Shown in pieces: positions 53,036 to 62,355 of a stretch of DNA of 64,000 bases (within the stretch, counting starts at the first letter, position 1; every line of letters starts with the position of its first letter). The DNA lies in the NCBI RefSeq assembly GCF_002554705.1, contig NZ_PDEP01000008.1, positions 126,106 through 190,105 of the forward strand, read 5' to 3'. The notes beneath the pieces were generated by a model that was not told the origin of the DNA, did no database searches, and saw nothing but the letters and a program-made list of their open reading frames with translations. This DNA comes from Longimonas halophila. GTDB taxonomy: Bacteria > Bacteroidota > Rhodothermia > Rhodothermales > Salinibacteraceae. The translations under genes and the position numbers were made by a program.

Positions 53036-53226
53036 ACAGTAGAGCAGTTCATGAATGGATGTAGAACACACACCGGCCGCCAGTCAGTCGGGGACGCAAG
53101 TCGGGCCCGCGCACCACGCGGATGAACTACCGCCCGGCGCGGAGCATATACGCGGCAGCCGATGCTCGCTGACAGCATAACGGCGCTAATTAGTAAACCC
53201 TTACCACTTCACGAAGTTTGCCCGCT

Positions 53227-53739
53227 ATGATTGGACTCCGTCGCTGGACCCAGACAGCTTTGCTCCTTGCTTTCGTAGGCCTGCTCTGCGCCCCCTCAGA
53301 TCTTCATGCACAGGAGCGCCCGCGTGTGGGGATTGGGTTCAACTCACTGATTAGTACCGACGACGGGTTTGGGCCGGGCCTTCGGATGCGCGTCTCCTCG
53401 CCCATCAACAGCGATGTGTCGGTGGCTATCGGGTCCGGGTTTACCGGATACGTCTTGGGCGGACGCGATGAGGCGTCGTATGCGGTTGACCCACAGGTGT
53501 CGCTCATTGTAACGCGCACCGACACGCCCACGCAGGGCACGTATTTCATGGGCGGTGCGGGGGCGTACCTTCCCATCAATACGGAAGACAGCAAGGCGGC
53601 TCCTACCATTCACCTGGGCGTGGGGCGCGTATGGCTTTTGCAGGAGACCTCGCTGTTCGCAGAGTTCGACCCGGCCCTGGCCATTGGGGAGACCGCCGCG
53701 GCCGGACTCTTCTCATTCCGCTTCGGTGTGATCTTTTAA
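53227..53739 (+). CDS. Putative outer-membrane beta-barrel protein
   Basis: A 170-residue protein starting at the ATG at 53227, with a signal peptide (LLLAFVGLLCAPSDLHAQ). The mature part consists of alternating short strands (VGIGFNSLIS, GLRMRVSSPI, VSVAIGSGF) and ends in LFSFRFGVIF with a terminal Phe, the outer-membrane insertion signal. The function is unknown. Confidence 0.75.
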   Translation: MIGLRRWTQTALLLAFVGLLCAPSDLHAQERPRVGIGFNSLISTDDGFGPGLRMRVSSPINSDVSVAIGSGFTGYVLGGRDEASYAVDPQVSLIVTRTDTPTQGTYFMGGAGAYLPINTEDSKAAPTIHLGVGRVWLLQETSLFAEFDPALAIGETAAAGLFSFRFGVIF

Positions 53740-53780
53740 GTTGAGGTCCTCGACCCGTTGCTGCGTCTGGAGAGGAAGCT

Positions 53781-54248
53781 CTACACCGTTGCCATGATAG
53801 ACTCGGCCCGCTTGGAGCGCTTTTCGGAGCGTGCGGGGGCGCGCTCCGGATCGGCATGCTTGGTGATGTAGTGATCAATGTACGCGGCGGCCACCTCGGC
53901 CTCCTCATCGGCGCTGCACAGGTAGTATTCCTGCTTGTACGGCTTTTGCCATTGGCTTGGGAAGAACAGCGTGCGGTACTGTGGAGTCGAGAGCCCAAGC
54001 ACGTCGCCGGCTTCATTCCACAGGCCGCCGCCAGTATGAAAGCCGCCGTGCAGCAGCAGCTCGCGCTCGGTGTACGTACCCGATTCGAGCAGCACATGCC
54101 CGGCAATGCAGCACCTGAAGCCACGCGGCGTAGCGCCGCCGGTCAGCACGGCCTGCTCGTTATGAGCAAACGCCCACTGCGCCAGACAGAAGCGTTCAGG
54201 GCGATATACAATGGTGCGTCGTACAGTCTCCAGCAGTTGAACGTTCAT
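53781..54248 (-). CDS. Conserved hypothetical protein
   Basis: A 155-residue soluble protein of unknown function. Visible features: TVRRTIVYRPERFCLAQWAFAHNE at the start, a Cys-Cys pair (RGFRCCIAGHVLL), Gly/His-rich LLLHGGFHTGGGL, and a basic, low-complexity tail (PERAPARSEKRSKRAE). No motif is assigned. It is the last minus-strand gene before the 120-bp spacer preceding nadA. Confidence 0.65.
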   Translation of the reverse strand: MNVQLLETVRRTIVYRPERFCLAQWAFAHNEQAVLTGGATPRGFRCCIAGHVLLESGTYTERELLLHGGFHTGGGLWNEAGDVLGLSTPQYRTLFFPSQWQKPYKQEYYLCSADEEAEVAAAYIDHYITKHADPERAPARSEKRSKRAESIMATV

Positions 54249-54381
54249 AGACGTTGGGGAAACAGGTGAACGGAGTTGAAGCGTCCCGCCTGCACAAGCG
54301 GCAGGACGCGATCGATTGTTAAGCGCTAACGCTCGTACGGCGCGGTCGTTCGCGTGCGGTTGGCAGACGGTACCCAGTGGT

Positions 54382-55389
54382 TTACTTAACCCCCTGACTC
54401 ATCGTCATCATGCGTTCGATGGGCACCAGCGCCTGTTCGCGTACGGAGGCGTCCATCGTGACTTCAGGCGCCTCGTGCTCCAGGCACAGGTACAGCTTCT
54501 CGATGGTGTTGAGCCGCATGTGGGGGCACTGGCTGCAGTTGCATCCGCTTTCGGGCGGAGCGGGAATCAGCGTGTTGCCCGGATTATCCTTGCGCATCTG
54601 ATGCAGAATACCCTCTTCAGTGGCTACGATGAATGTAGCCGGGCCGTTGTCGCGGGCGTAGCGGCGGATCTGACTGGTGGAGCCTACGAAGTCGGCGTGC
54701 TGCAAGACGGCATCGCGGCATTCGGGGTGCGCCAAGATCTCGGCCTCGGGGTGCTCAGCCGCCCGGCGCAGGAGTTTGCGCTCGCTGAAGGTTTCGTGCA
54801 CAATGCAGACGCCATCCCAGAGCACCATGTCGCGCCCGGTTTCGCGCATCAGGTACGCGCCCAGATTGCGGTCCGGGGCAAACAGAATCTTCTCGTCTTC
54901 AGGCAGCTGCTCAATGATATGCGCCGCGCTCGACGATGTGCAGATGATGTCGCTAAGCGCTTTCACTGCCGCCGAACTGTTCACATACGTGATGACCGTG
55001 TGGTCGGGGTGCTCGTTGCAGAACGCCTCAAACGCATCGGGCGGACACGTATCGGCGAGTGAGCAGCCCGCATTCAGGTCGGGCAGCAGTACCTTTTTTT
55101 CGGGATTCAGAATCTTCGCGGTTTCAGCCATAAAGTGAACGCCGGCGAAGACAATGATCTCGGCGTCGGTGTTGGCCGCCTCACGCGCCAGGCCCAGCGA
55201 GTCGCCCACAAAGTCGGCCATCTCCTGAATCGCAGCTTCCTGGTAATAGTGCGCCAGCAGCAGTGCGTTCTTCTCTGATTTTAAGCGGTTGATTTCGGCG
55301 TGTAGATCGAGAGAGGCGTCAACCGATGCATCCACAAAGCCAAGCGTGGGGTCAACAGAGGCGGGTGTGGCAGCAGTAGAAGCAGGCAT
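54382..55389 (-). CDS. nadA: Quinolinate synthase
   Basis: NAD biosynthesis: condenses iminoaspartate with dihydroxyacetone phosphate to quinolinate, using a [4Fe-4S] cluster. The 335-residue protein has the NadA blocks [54 protein letters not shown] (first cluster Cys), [22 protein letters not shown] (second Cys) and [10 protein letters not shown] (third). nadB and nadC are not in the window. Confidence 0.97.
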   Translation of the reverse strand: MPASTAATPASVDPTLGFVDASVDASLDLHAEINRLKSEKNALLLAHYYQEAAIQEMADFVGDSLGLAREAANTDAEIIVFAGVHFMAETAKILNPEKKVLLPDLNAGCSLADTCPPDAFEAFCNEHPDHTVITYVNSSAAVKALSDIICTSSSAAHIIEQLPEDEKILFAPDRNLGAYLMRETGRDMVLWDGVCIVHETFSERKLLRRAAEHPEAEILAHPECRDAVLQHADFVGSTSQIRRYARDNGPATFIVATEEGILHQMRKDNPGNTLIPAPPESGCNCSQCPHMRLNTIEKLYLCLEHEAPEVTMDASVREQALVPIERMMTMSQGVK

Positions 55390-55430
55390 GAGACGAAGCA
55401 GGTGGTGGAAGGGGCAACGACTGGTGCGCG

Positions 55431-56138
55431 TTAAGCCGCGTGCTCGTCGAGCGAGATCGGGTGCAGTTGTCCATGTTCGAGGCGAAGCACGCGGTCGGCC
55501 ACAGCAGCCAGGGCAGGTGTATGTGTTACAAGCACGAACGTCTGTCCAGTTTCGCGCCGCAGCGTTTCGATTTCGTCGTGGATGGGGGCAGCGGTTCGCG
55601 CGTCCAGGTTGCCGGTGGGCTCGTCCAGCAGCACCAGTTCGGGCTCGTTCATGAGCGCGCGGGCGATAGCTACGCGCTGCTTCTCGCCGCCCGACAGCGT
55701 AGACGGCGACTGTCCGGCCCGGTCGGCGAGTTCGAGCAGGTCGAGTAGCGCTTGGGCACGGTCGTTCGCCTTGTGTTGGGACTGGCCCTGGATGCGGGCG
55801 GGCATGGTCACGTTTTCGAGGGCGCTGAACTCGGGCAGTAGATGATGAAACTGAAAGACAAACCCGATGGTCTGGTTGCGAAAGGTGGAGAGCGTCTCAT
55901 CGTCCATGGCAAACACATCGCGCTCGCCAATGCGCACGGTGCCACGGGTAGGCCGGTCAAGGCCGCCCAGGATATGCAACAGCGTGCTCTTACCAGATCC
56001 GCTCTCGCCCATTACCGCAACAATCTCGCCGGGCGCCACCTGCATGCTCAAGTCGTCGAGCACGGTAAGTGCCTGCGGCGTATCGGCCCCAAAGGTTTTG
56101 GTAAGACCGGAAACGTCGACCAGGGGAGCGTTGGGCAT
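55431..56138 (-). CDS. lolD: ABC transporter ATPase, LolD-like
   Basis: A 235-residue ATPase starting at the ATG at 56138 ([16 protein letters not shown]). Walker [11 protein letters not shown]-loop [16 protein letters not shown], signature [15 protein letters not shown], Walker [13 protein letters not shown] and the H-loop VTHTP are complete. [10 protein letters not shown]..ENVxMP is typical of LolD/FtsE/MacB-type ATPases, and here most like LolD, which drives lipoprotein release from the inner membrane. The permease (LolCE) is not adjacent. It lies 24 bp downstream of an NtrC-type regulator gene. Confidence 0.85.
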   Translation of the reverse strand: MPNAPLVDVSGLTKTFGADTPQALTVLDDLSMQVAPGEIVAVMGESGSGKSTLLHILGGLDRPTRGTVRIGERDVFAMDDETLSTFRNQTIGFVFQFHHLLPEFSALENVTMPARIQGQSQHKANDRAQALLDLLELADRAGQSPSTLSGGEKQRVAIARALMNEPELVLLDEPTGNLDARTAAPIHDEIETLRRETGQTFVLVTHTPALAAVADRVLRLEHGQLHPISLDEHAA

Positions 56139-56162
56139 AAGCAAACGTGAAAGGGAAAGCGG

Positions 56163-57542
56163 CTACTCGTCGCGTTCGATGCCGTACTTGTTGAGCTTGT
56201 TGTAGAGATGCGATCGTTGGATGCCGATGGTCTCGGCGGTTTGGCTCACGTTCCAGTCGTGCTCGTCGAGTTTGTGTTCGATGAACAGCTTCTCGAACTG
56301 ATCGCGCGCATCGCTAAACGCATCGTAGGTGTGGATGAGGTCGTAGGTTGGGCCGCTGCTTGAGGTTTGCGGGCCCATGCAGCGCTGCACATCGTCGGCA
56401 CCCACGGTGTCGCCATCTGTCAAAATAAGGATGCGTTCCAGCACGTTGTGCAGCTCGCGCACGTTGCCGCGCCACTCGTAGCGTTGCAGTGCCTTCAGGG
56501 CATCGTCCGATAATGTCTTTGGGGGGATGCCATTGCGTCGCGCCAGCCGATCGGCCATGTGCTCGGTGATGAGCGGGATGTCGCCTCGCCGCTCGCGCAG
56601 AGGAGGTACATCAATGAGGATGACACCGATGCGATGATACAGATCTTCGCGGAAGTCGCCGTCCTCGATCTCCTGCTGTAAATTCTTGTTCGTGGCGGCA
56701 ATGACCCGCACATCCACCTCAACGGTACGGCTTCCGCCCACTCGCTGAATCTTGTGCTCCTGCAGCACGCGTAGCACCTTGGCCTGCGCCGAGAGGCTCA
56801 TGTCGCCGATCTCGTCCAGGAAGAGCGTGCCGCCATGGGCTTGCTCAAACTTGCCGATGCGCTGCTGTGTGGCTCCGGTGAAGGCGCCTTTCTCGTGCCC
56901 GAAGAGCTCGCTTTCGATGAGTTCGCTGGGAATGGCCGCGCAGTTGACCTCGACCATCGGCTCGTCGCGGCGGTTGGATTTGCGGTGCACCCAGCGCGCT
57001 ACGAGTTCTTTGCCGGTGCCGTTTTCGCCGGTGATGAGCACGCGGGCCTCAGTGGGGGCCACCCGCTCAATGGTCTCCTTGATATCGGTGATGGCTGCGC
57101 TCTCGCCCACGATGGGCGTAAGATCGCCCGTGTTCGTTTCGGTGATGGTCTGGCGCATGCGGCGGTTTTCCGTCTCCAGCTCGCCGCGATCGAGCGCGTT
57201 GCGCACCGTAAGCAACAGCCGGTTCAGGTCCGGCGGTTTCTCGATAAAGTCGTACGCGCCGAGCTTGGTAGCTTCCACAGCGGTTTCGACAGTGCCATGC
57301 CCGCTAATCATCACCACGGGTAGGTCGGGACGGTCGGCGCTCAGCGATTCGAGCACCTCCATCCCATCGCGCTTGGGCATTTTGACGTCGAGCAGCACCA
57401 GGTCGTACGTGCTATCGTGCACCATATCGAGCGCTTCCTCGCCATCGGAGGCCGCGTCGACGGCGTAATCCTCATATTCCAGAATTTCGCGCAGGGTACG
57501 TCGGATGCTGGCCTCGTCGTCAACTACGAGAATGGTAGCCAT
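56163..57542 (-). CDS. NtrC-family sigma-54-dependent response regulator
   Basis: The 459-residue regulator starts at 57542 (MATILVVDDEASIRRT). It has a receiver domain with Asp8/Asp9 and phosphoacceptor Asp52 (LLDVKMP), and a central AAA+ domain with Walker A GENGTGKE, the sigma-54-contact loop EKGAFTGA, and GGTLFLDEIGDMS. The C-terminal Fis-type helix-turn-helix is EHDWNVSQTAETIGIQRSHLYNKLNKYGI. Its histidine kinase partner is not adjacent. It is followed closely by lolD (24 bp). Confidence 0.95.
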   Translation of the reverse strand: MATILVVDDEASIRRTLREILEYEDYAVDAASDGEEALDMVHDSTYDLVLLDVKMPKRDGMEVLESLSADRPDLPVVMISGHGTVETAVEATKLGAYDFIEKPPDLNRLLLTVRNALDRGELETENRRMRQTITETNTGDLTPIVGESAAITDIKETIERVAPTEARVLITGENGTGKELVARWVHRKSNRRDEPMVEVNCAAIPSELIESELFGHEKGAFTGATQQRIGKFEQAHGGTLFLDEIGDMSLSAQAKVLRVLQEHKIQRVGGSRTVEVDVRVIAATNKNLQQEIEDGDFREDLYHRIGVILIDVPPLRERRGDIPLITEHMADRLARRNGIPPKTLSDDALKALQRYEWRGNVRELHNVLERILILTDGDTVGADDVQRCMGPQTSSSGPTYDLIHTYDAFSDARDQFEKLFIEHKLDEHDWNVSQTAETIGIQRSHLYNKLNKYGIERDE

Positions 57543-57592
57543 GAGCACAGGTCAAGAGAAAACGCCAGAGAGCGACCAGGCAGAGAAGCAGG

Positions 57593-58306
57593 TTACGAGG
57601 TGGACTGGGCCCGTTTGGCGTTTACGCGAGCCAGGTGGCGCTGCACCTCTTCAGACTCAGGGGCATCGGCGTATGTCTCCTGGATCTCGGTATACACGCG
57701 CTGCGCCGCATCGAGATTACCCGCGGATTCGTAGGCGCGCCCGGCGTTAATCAGGTAGCGCGGTGAGAGGGAGGCACTTTCGACGTACGAGGCGGCCTGC
57801 TCGTACAAGTCGGCAGCCTCGGAAAACTCGCCCCGGTCTTCAAGAATGGAAGCTTCGGCGGCCAGAGCACTGGCGCCAACCAGATCCTGGTCTTTGTCGA
57901 AGCGCTGCAAGTACGTCAGGGCTTCGTCGGGCATGTCGTTGCGCAGGTAGGCATTCGCAACGTAGAAGGTGGCCAAGTTGCCTGCGTTGGTGCCGCTGTA
58001 GGTATCGGCAATCTCAAGCAGGCCCATCTGGCTTTCGGTGCCCTGCAGCGCCTGCTCGTAGTTGCCCGCGGCATACACGCGCTCAATCTGTCCAAGGTGT
58101 TCCTGGGCCTCGGCCTCTGTCTGTTGTGCATTCCACAGGTAGAAACCGACCGCCGCGATGAGCACCACGAGCCCAGCACCAGCAGCGTACAACGTTTTCT
58201 TGTTCTCCTCAAAAAAGAGGATACTCCGGGCGTACAGATCGACAATGGCGTTCGAGCGCAACTCCTTGCGGCGCGACGAGGACTCGGGGGCTTTGAGCGC
58301 AGACAT
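57593..58306 (-). CDS. Tetratricopeptide-repeat membrane protein (YfgM-like)
   Basis: A 237-residue protein with a charged N-terminal 35 residues, one transmembrane helix (about residues 38-60, YAAGAGLVVLIAAVGFYLWN), and a periplasmic TPR region (ATFYVANAYLRNDMPDEALTYLQRF, AADLYEQAASY, NAGRAYESAGNLDAAQRVY). The layout resembles YfgM, an ancillary SecYEG-associated chaperone adaptor; Bacteroidota homologues carry 5-6 TPRs. It is divergent from the gap region and precedes the NtrC-type gene on its strand. Confidence 0.85.
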   Translation of the reverse strand: MSALKAPESSSRRKELRSNAIVDLYARSILFFEENKKTLYAAGAGLVVLIAAVGFYLWNAQQTEAEAQEHLGQIERVYAAGNYEQALQGTESQMGLLEIADTYSGTNAGNLATFYVANAYLRNDMPDEALTYLQRFDKDQDLVGASALAAEASILEDRGEFSEAADLYEQAASYVESASLSPRYLINAGRAYESAGNLDAAQRVYTEIQETYADAPESEEVQRHLARVNAKRAQSTS

Positions 58307-59061
58307 ACAGCGGGAAACGGTTCAACAGGAAAAATAACAGGACGAGACACGCACGCAGCGTTGCATCTGCATGCTACAACATTATGGTGCTTGGGGCACC
58401 CCGTAGGCAAGCCGTAGCAGCACGGAATGTTTCTACTTGATATTCGCGTACATGCCGCCAAACGCTCTTGACGCATGGCACGGTTGCGCCCTTCCTAAAT
58501 AATTTGCACCTTAGAGCCTGTGTTTGGGTTTTGGTTTGCAGGCGAGAGCGAGCGCCGCTGAGGCGAAAATTGGACCAGGATTAAGGTTCGTAGCCGGAGC
58601 TACGGGCCGAAATCGGGGGCAATTTGCACCAGGGGCATGACCTTCGGCCCCAGTCCAGTGGAGCCGCTCGCAGCGCCCTGACCGTAGGGAAGAAGTACTC
58701 TCGGGGTGCCCAAATTAAGAAATCAAAACAGGTTCTTAAAGCCGCTTACAGACTATGCCTGGTGCTTGCACGTCAGTCTTGCGTCCGAATAAGAAAGCTT
58801 AGCACATGATGCTGAACATTGCGTATCCGTACGGGTGCATGTTGTGGTATACATAGCGCATCGGTGCCTGCATGGGGGCAGAGAGAACGGCATACGTTTG
58901 CGTAACGAGGGGCAAGAGTCGCTCCACGTATGCCTTCCCCCACATAGCCCCCTACAGTCCGGCTGCACGAAGCCGCGCAGATGCGCCCTCAACGCGAGAT
59001 GTGTTCCTGTGCCGCACCTCGTTGCATCTTCAATGATTTATCACTCAAGACCATCTCACTC
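58307..59061. other. Intergenic region between divergent TPR gene and gap
   Basis: This 755-bp gap contains the 222-bp element at 58514-58735. The rest has no gene I can support. Upstream of gap, the segment 58980-59061 is open in frame but without family similarity before 59062. Confidence 0.5.
58514..58735. mobile_element. 222-bp non-coding element with IS5-like ends
   Basis: The left end is GAGCCTGTGTTTGGGTTTT and the right end, read inward, GAACCTGTTTTGATTTCTT, an imperfect inverted repeat. The direct repeat TTA (58511-58513 and 58736-58738) looks like a 3-bp target duplication, a size known for some IS5 subgroups. The interior holds a GTAGC-CGGA-GCTAC hairpin and no coding region. AATTTGCACC occurs both just outside (58501) and inside (58621). 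A similar single end lies at 30977-30994. Confidence 0.7.
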
Positions 59062-60069
59062 ATGGCTACTACACTCGGTATCAACGGATTCGGCCGCATT
59101 GGCCGTCTGGTGCTGCGCTCCATTGTGGAGCGGGGCGATACGGATTTTGAAATCGTAGGCATCAACGACCTGACGCCGGCTGCTACGCTGGCCCATCTGT
59201 TGCAATACGACTCGGTGCATGGCACCCTTGACGCTGACGTGTCGCACACCGAAGATTCGATCACGGTGGGCGAGATCACAGTGCCGGTCTTCAACGAAAA
59301 AGACCCGGCGAACCTGCCGTGGGACGAGGTCGGATGCGACATCGTCGTCGAATCAACCGGCCTGTTTCGCACGCGCGAGACGGCGAGCAAGCATATCGAG
59401 GCTGGCGCCAAGAAGGTGGTCATCAGCGCCCCCGCGAAAAGCGAAGTGGATGCCACGATCGTGCTTGGCGTAAACGACGAAATCCTCACCGGCGATGAAA
59501 CGATCGTATCCAACGCCAGCTGCACCACCAACTGCCTGGCTCCGCTCGTGAAGGTGCTCGACAACGCCTTTGGCCTGAAGCACGGCCTCATGACGACGGT
59601 GCACGCATATACCTCGTCACAGAACATCGTGGACGGTCCGCATGGCGACCTGCGCCGTGCGCGCACCGCTGCTGCCTCTATCATCCCCACGTCAACAGGC
59701 GCTGCCAAAGCAGTTGGGTTGGTGCTGCCCGAGCTTGACGGCAAGCTCGACGGCATGGCCATGCGCGTACCCATCCCCGACGGCTCCATTACGGACCTGA
59801 CGGTGCATGTCGACGACGCCCCGTCGATTGATGCGGTGAACGAAGCCTTTCAGGAGGCCGCTTCGGGGGCAATGAACGGAGTGCTTGAGTACAGCGAGGC
59901 CCCGCTCGTATCTGCCGATATCATCCACAATCCGCACTCGTGCATCTACGACGCGCCCTCCACAATGGTGGCAGGGGAGCTCATTAAGGTGACGGGCTGG
60001 TACGACAACGAATGGGGCTACGCCAGCCGCGTTGTCGACCTGGCTGCCAAGATGGCCAAGCTTTCTTAA
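59062..60069 (+). CDS. gap: Glyceraldehyde-3-phosphate dehydrogenase
   Basis: Glycolytic/gluconeogenic dehydrogenase. The 335-residue protein starts at the ATG at 59062 (MATTLGINGFGRIGRLVLR). The NAD-binding GxGxxG and the NAD-specific Asp in VGINDLT, the catalytic Cys154 in SNASCTTNCLAPL, and the closing WYDNEWGYASRVVDL are all present. It is followed after 87 bp by pgk, with a hairpin terminator between. Confidence 0.98.
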   Translation: MATTLGINGFGRIGRLVLRSIVERGDTDFEIVGINDLTPAATLAHLLQYDSVHGTLDADVSHTEDSITVGEITVPVFNEKDPANLPWDEVGCDIVVESTGLFRTRETASKHIEAGAKKVVISAPAKSEVDATIVLGVNDEILTGDETIVSNASCTTNCLAPLVKVLDNAFGLKHGLMTTVHAYTSSQNIVDGPHGDLRRARTAAASIIPTSTGAAKAVGLVLPELDGKLDGMAMRVPIPDGSITDLTVHVDDAPSIDAVNEAFQEAASGAMNGVLEYSEAPLVSADIIHNPHSCIYDAPSTMVAGELIKVTGWYDNEWGYASRVVDLAAKMAKLS

Positions 60070-60090
60070 AGTAGCGACTGGCCGTACACG

Positions 60091-60127
60091 CGCCGGGGCG
60101 TTCACCCACGTCCCGGCGATTTTGTTT
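60091..60127 (+). terminator. Attenuator-like hairpin between gap and pgk
   Basis: A 10-bp stem (60091-60100 with 60109-60118, arms CGCCGGGGCG / CGTCCCGGCG with one G-T pair) is followed by ATTTTGTTTT. It can terminate after gap or reduce read-through into pgk. Confidence 0.82.
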
Positions 60128-60156
60128 TCCGCTCGTAACACGTTTCCCCCTCCGTC

Positions 60157-61362
60157 ATGAAAAAGCTCACCCTCGACGCCGTGAACGTGCAGGGCAAGCG
60201 CGTGCTCATTCGCGTCGATTTTAACGTTCCGCTTACTCATAACGATGACACAAATCGCCCTACCGTGGCCGATGACACCCGGATTCGGGCCGCGCTTCCC
60301 ACCATCCGGCATGTACTCGACAAGGGCGGAAAGGCCATCCTCATCAGCCATCTGGGCCGTCCCGGCGGTTCGCCCGATCCCGACTTGAGCCTGGCGGCGG
60401 TGGCCGACCATCTCGACACCCTCATCGAAGAGCGGGTGCGCTTCTCCAGCAATACCACCGGCGATGCGGTGCAAGAAGCGATCGATGGCATGGGCAACGG
60501 ATGCGTCATCCTGCTCGAAAATACGCGCTTTGACCCGGGCGAAAAAGCCAACAGCGACGACTTTGCCGACGGCCTGGCTGCCCTTGCCGATATCTACGTC
60601 AATGATGCGTTCGGAGCCGCACACCGCGCGCATGCCTCCACCGCTGGTGTGGCCGCCCGTGTGCAGCCCGCCGTGATGGGGCGCCTCATGGAGAAAGAGG
60701 TCAAAATCCTGACGCAGGTGCGCGACAATCCCGAATCGCCCATGGTGGCCATTCTGGGCGGGGCCAAAGTATCCGACAAGATGGGCACGGTGCGGCGCCT
60801 TGCCGAAAACGCGTCGCACATTCTTGTTGGAGGGGCTATGACCTACACCTTCATGAAGGCCATGGGCCACGATGTAGGGGGCTCGCTCGTGGAGGAAGAC
60901 CGCCTGCAGCAGGCCAAGACCCTTGCCGACGAAGCCAGTTCGGTGCTGCATCTGCCCCAAGATCATGTCTATGCCGCGTCGATTGAAGACAACACCCCGG
61001 CAGGCGTAGCCGAGGGCGACATCCCTGAGGGGCAGTTGGGACTCGATATTGGACCGGCTACAGTCAAAGCATACGCCGACTACATCGCCGAAGCCGAAAC
61101 CATCATCTGGAACGGTCCCATGGGCGTCTTTGAAACGGAAGCCTTCGCGCAGGGCACGCTGGCCATTGCGGAAGCGGTAGCCGAGGCCACCGACAACGGG
61201 GCCTTCTCGGTTGTGGGCGGCGGCGACTCGGTGTCTGCGCTCAACGTATCCGGCAAAGCCGATCGCATCAGCCACGTCTCCACAGGGGGCGGGGCCATGC
61301 TGCAGCTGCTGGAAGGTGCTTCGCTCCCTGGCATAGACGCGCTTACCGACGCCGACGTGTAA
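60157..61362 (+). CDS. pgk: Phosphoglycerate kinase
   Basis: Transfers phosphate between 1,3-bisphosphoglycerate and ADP. The 401-residue length is typical. Motifs seen: VLIRVDFNVPL, ISHLGRPGG, LENTRFDPGEKAN, GAAHRAHAST, AILGGAKVSDK, WNGPMGVFE and the nucleotide-binding GGGDSV. It lies in the gap-pgk cluster with the usual order. Confidence 0.98.
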   Translation: MKKLTLDAVNVQGKRVLIRVDFNVPLTHNDDTNRPTVADDTRIRAALPTIRHVLDKGGKAILISHLGRPGGSPDPDLSLAAVADHLDTLIEERVRFSSNTTGDAVQEAIDGMGNGCVILLENTRFDPGEKANSDDFADGLAALADIYVNDAFGAAHRAHASTAGVAARVQPAVMGRLMEKEVKILTQVRDNPESPMVAILGGAKVSDKMGTVRRLAENASHILVGGAMTYTFMKAMGHDVGGSLVEEDRLQQAKTLADEASSVLHLPQDHVYAASIEDNTPAGVAEGDIPEGQLGLDIGPATVKAYADYIAEAETIIWNGPMGVFETEAFAQGTLAIAEAVAEATDNGAFSVVGGGDSVSALNVSGKADRISHVSTGGGAMLQLLEGASLPGIDALTDADV

Positions 61363-61404
61363 ACGCTGCACGCCCTCGCTTGCTTGAACAAGGTCAACGT
61401 GCCT

Positions 61405-62310
61405 ATGAACATGGATTTTTGGCTTCCGCTGGCTGCATCAGCCGGACGCATCCTCGTTATTCTTGTGCTGGCGTTCCTGGCTATTAAGGCGGTAGATCGC
61501 CTCATTGATCGGTGGAAACGACAGGTGGAAGATCTGCCGCCGCTCAATCCCAAACGCCAGCGCACCTACACGCTCAGCAGCCTCATTAGCTCGACCGCTC
61601 GCTACATCGTGTGGCCACTGGCCGTTATTATGGTGCTCAGTGAGCTGAACATGGACATCGGAGCGCTCCTGGCCACCGCCGGTATTGCGGGGCTCGCTGT
61701 CGGATTCGGCGCACAAACGCTGGTGCGCGATGTCATATCGGGCATCTTTCTGTTATTCGACGACACGCTGCATGTGGGCGACTCGGTCCGCATCGGAAGC
61801 GACGTGGGGACCGTTGAAGAGGTCAACATTCGCCTCATTAAGGTGCGTAAGTTCGATGGCGAGCTGCTGATGATCCCCGCAGGCGAGTTGCGCACCTTCG
61901 GCAACCGAAGCGTCACCTTCAGCCGGATTGTGGTGCCGGTCGGGCTGTCGTACGAGCAAGATATCGACAGCATCTTGCCGGTTATGCAGCGCGTGGCCGA
62001 TGCCTGGGTCGCCGAGCAAGATCCAGAGATTCTGGTTGATGAAGAGGCGTCCGTCCAGGCCATCAATGATTTTGCGGATTCGACCGTCACCGCCCGCATC
62101 ATTATGCGCGTCAAACCCGGCGAGCAGTTCGAAGCTGAGCGGCAGTTGCGCCTGCGTCTGAAGCGCGAGTTCGACCGCCTCGGCATCGAGATTCCGTTCC
62201 CGCGTCGCACGATCTACACCCGTACCGAAGACGACCTGCCCCCGCCCACCATTGCCGATGATGCGTCTTCCAGCGACGCGTCTGTTGCCGAAGCCGACGG
62301 GGCCGACTAA
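61405..62310 (+). CDS. Small-conductance mechanosensitive channel (MscS family)
   Basis: A 301-residue channel relieving osmotic pressure. The start is the ATG at 61405 (MNMDFWLPLAASAG). It has about three transmembrane helices; the third pore helix has GLAVGFGAQTLVRDVISGIFLL, the MscS hallmark. The cytoplasmic beta domain has GDSVRIGSDVGTVEEVNIRLIKVRKFDGELLMIPAG. The acidic tail beyond residue 275 is an addition. It is 42 bp after pgk on the same strand. Confidence 0.94.
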   Translation: MNMDFWLPLAASAGRILVILVLAFLAIKAVDRLIDRWKRQVEDLPPLNPKRQRTYTLSSLISSTARYIVWPLAVIMVLSELNMDIGALLATAGIAGLAVGFGAQTLVRDVISGIFLLFDDTLHVGDSVRIGSDVGTVEEVNIRLIKVRKFDGELLMIPAGELRTFGNRSVTFSRIVVPVGLSYEQDIDSILPVMQRVADAWVAEQDPEILVDEEASVQAINDFADSTVTARIIMRVKPGEQFEAERQLRLRLKREFDRLGIEIPFPRRTIYTRTEDDLPPPTIADDASSSDASVAEADGAD

Positions 62311-62355
62311 TCGCACCCGCATCCCGTAGTCCTTTTACATCGCCTGCTTGCGTCC

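Noticed and set aside
58501-58630. AATTTGCACC repeated 120 bp apart, considered as a target duplication or array
   Set aside because: Only two copies, one of which lies inside the element, so it does not define an insertion or CRISPR-like array.
59692-61371. 559-codon open frame antisense to gap and pgk
   Set aside because: It lies opposite two complete glycolytic genes and shows no protein-family motif; similar long antisense frames occur opposite sppA, glgC and the glycogen synthase gene.
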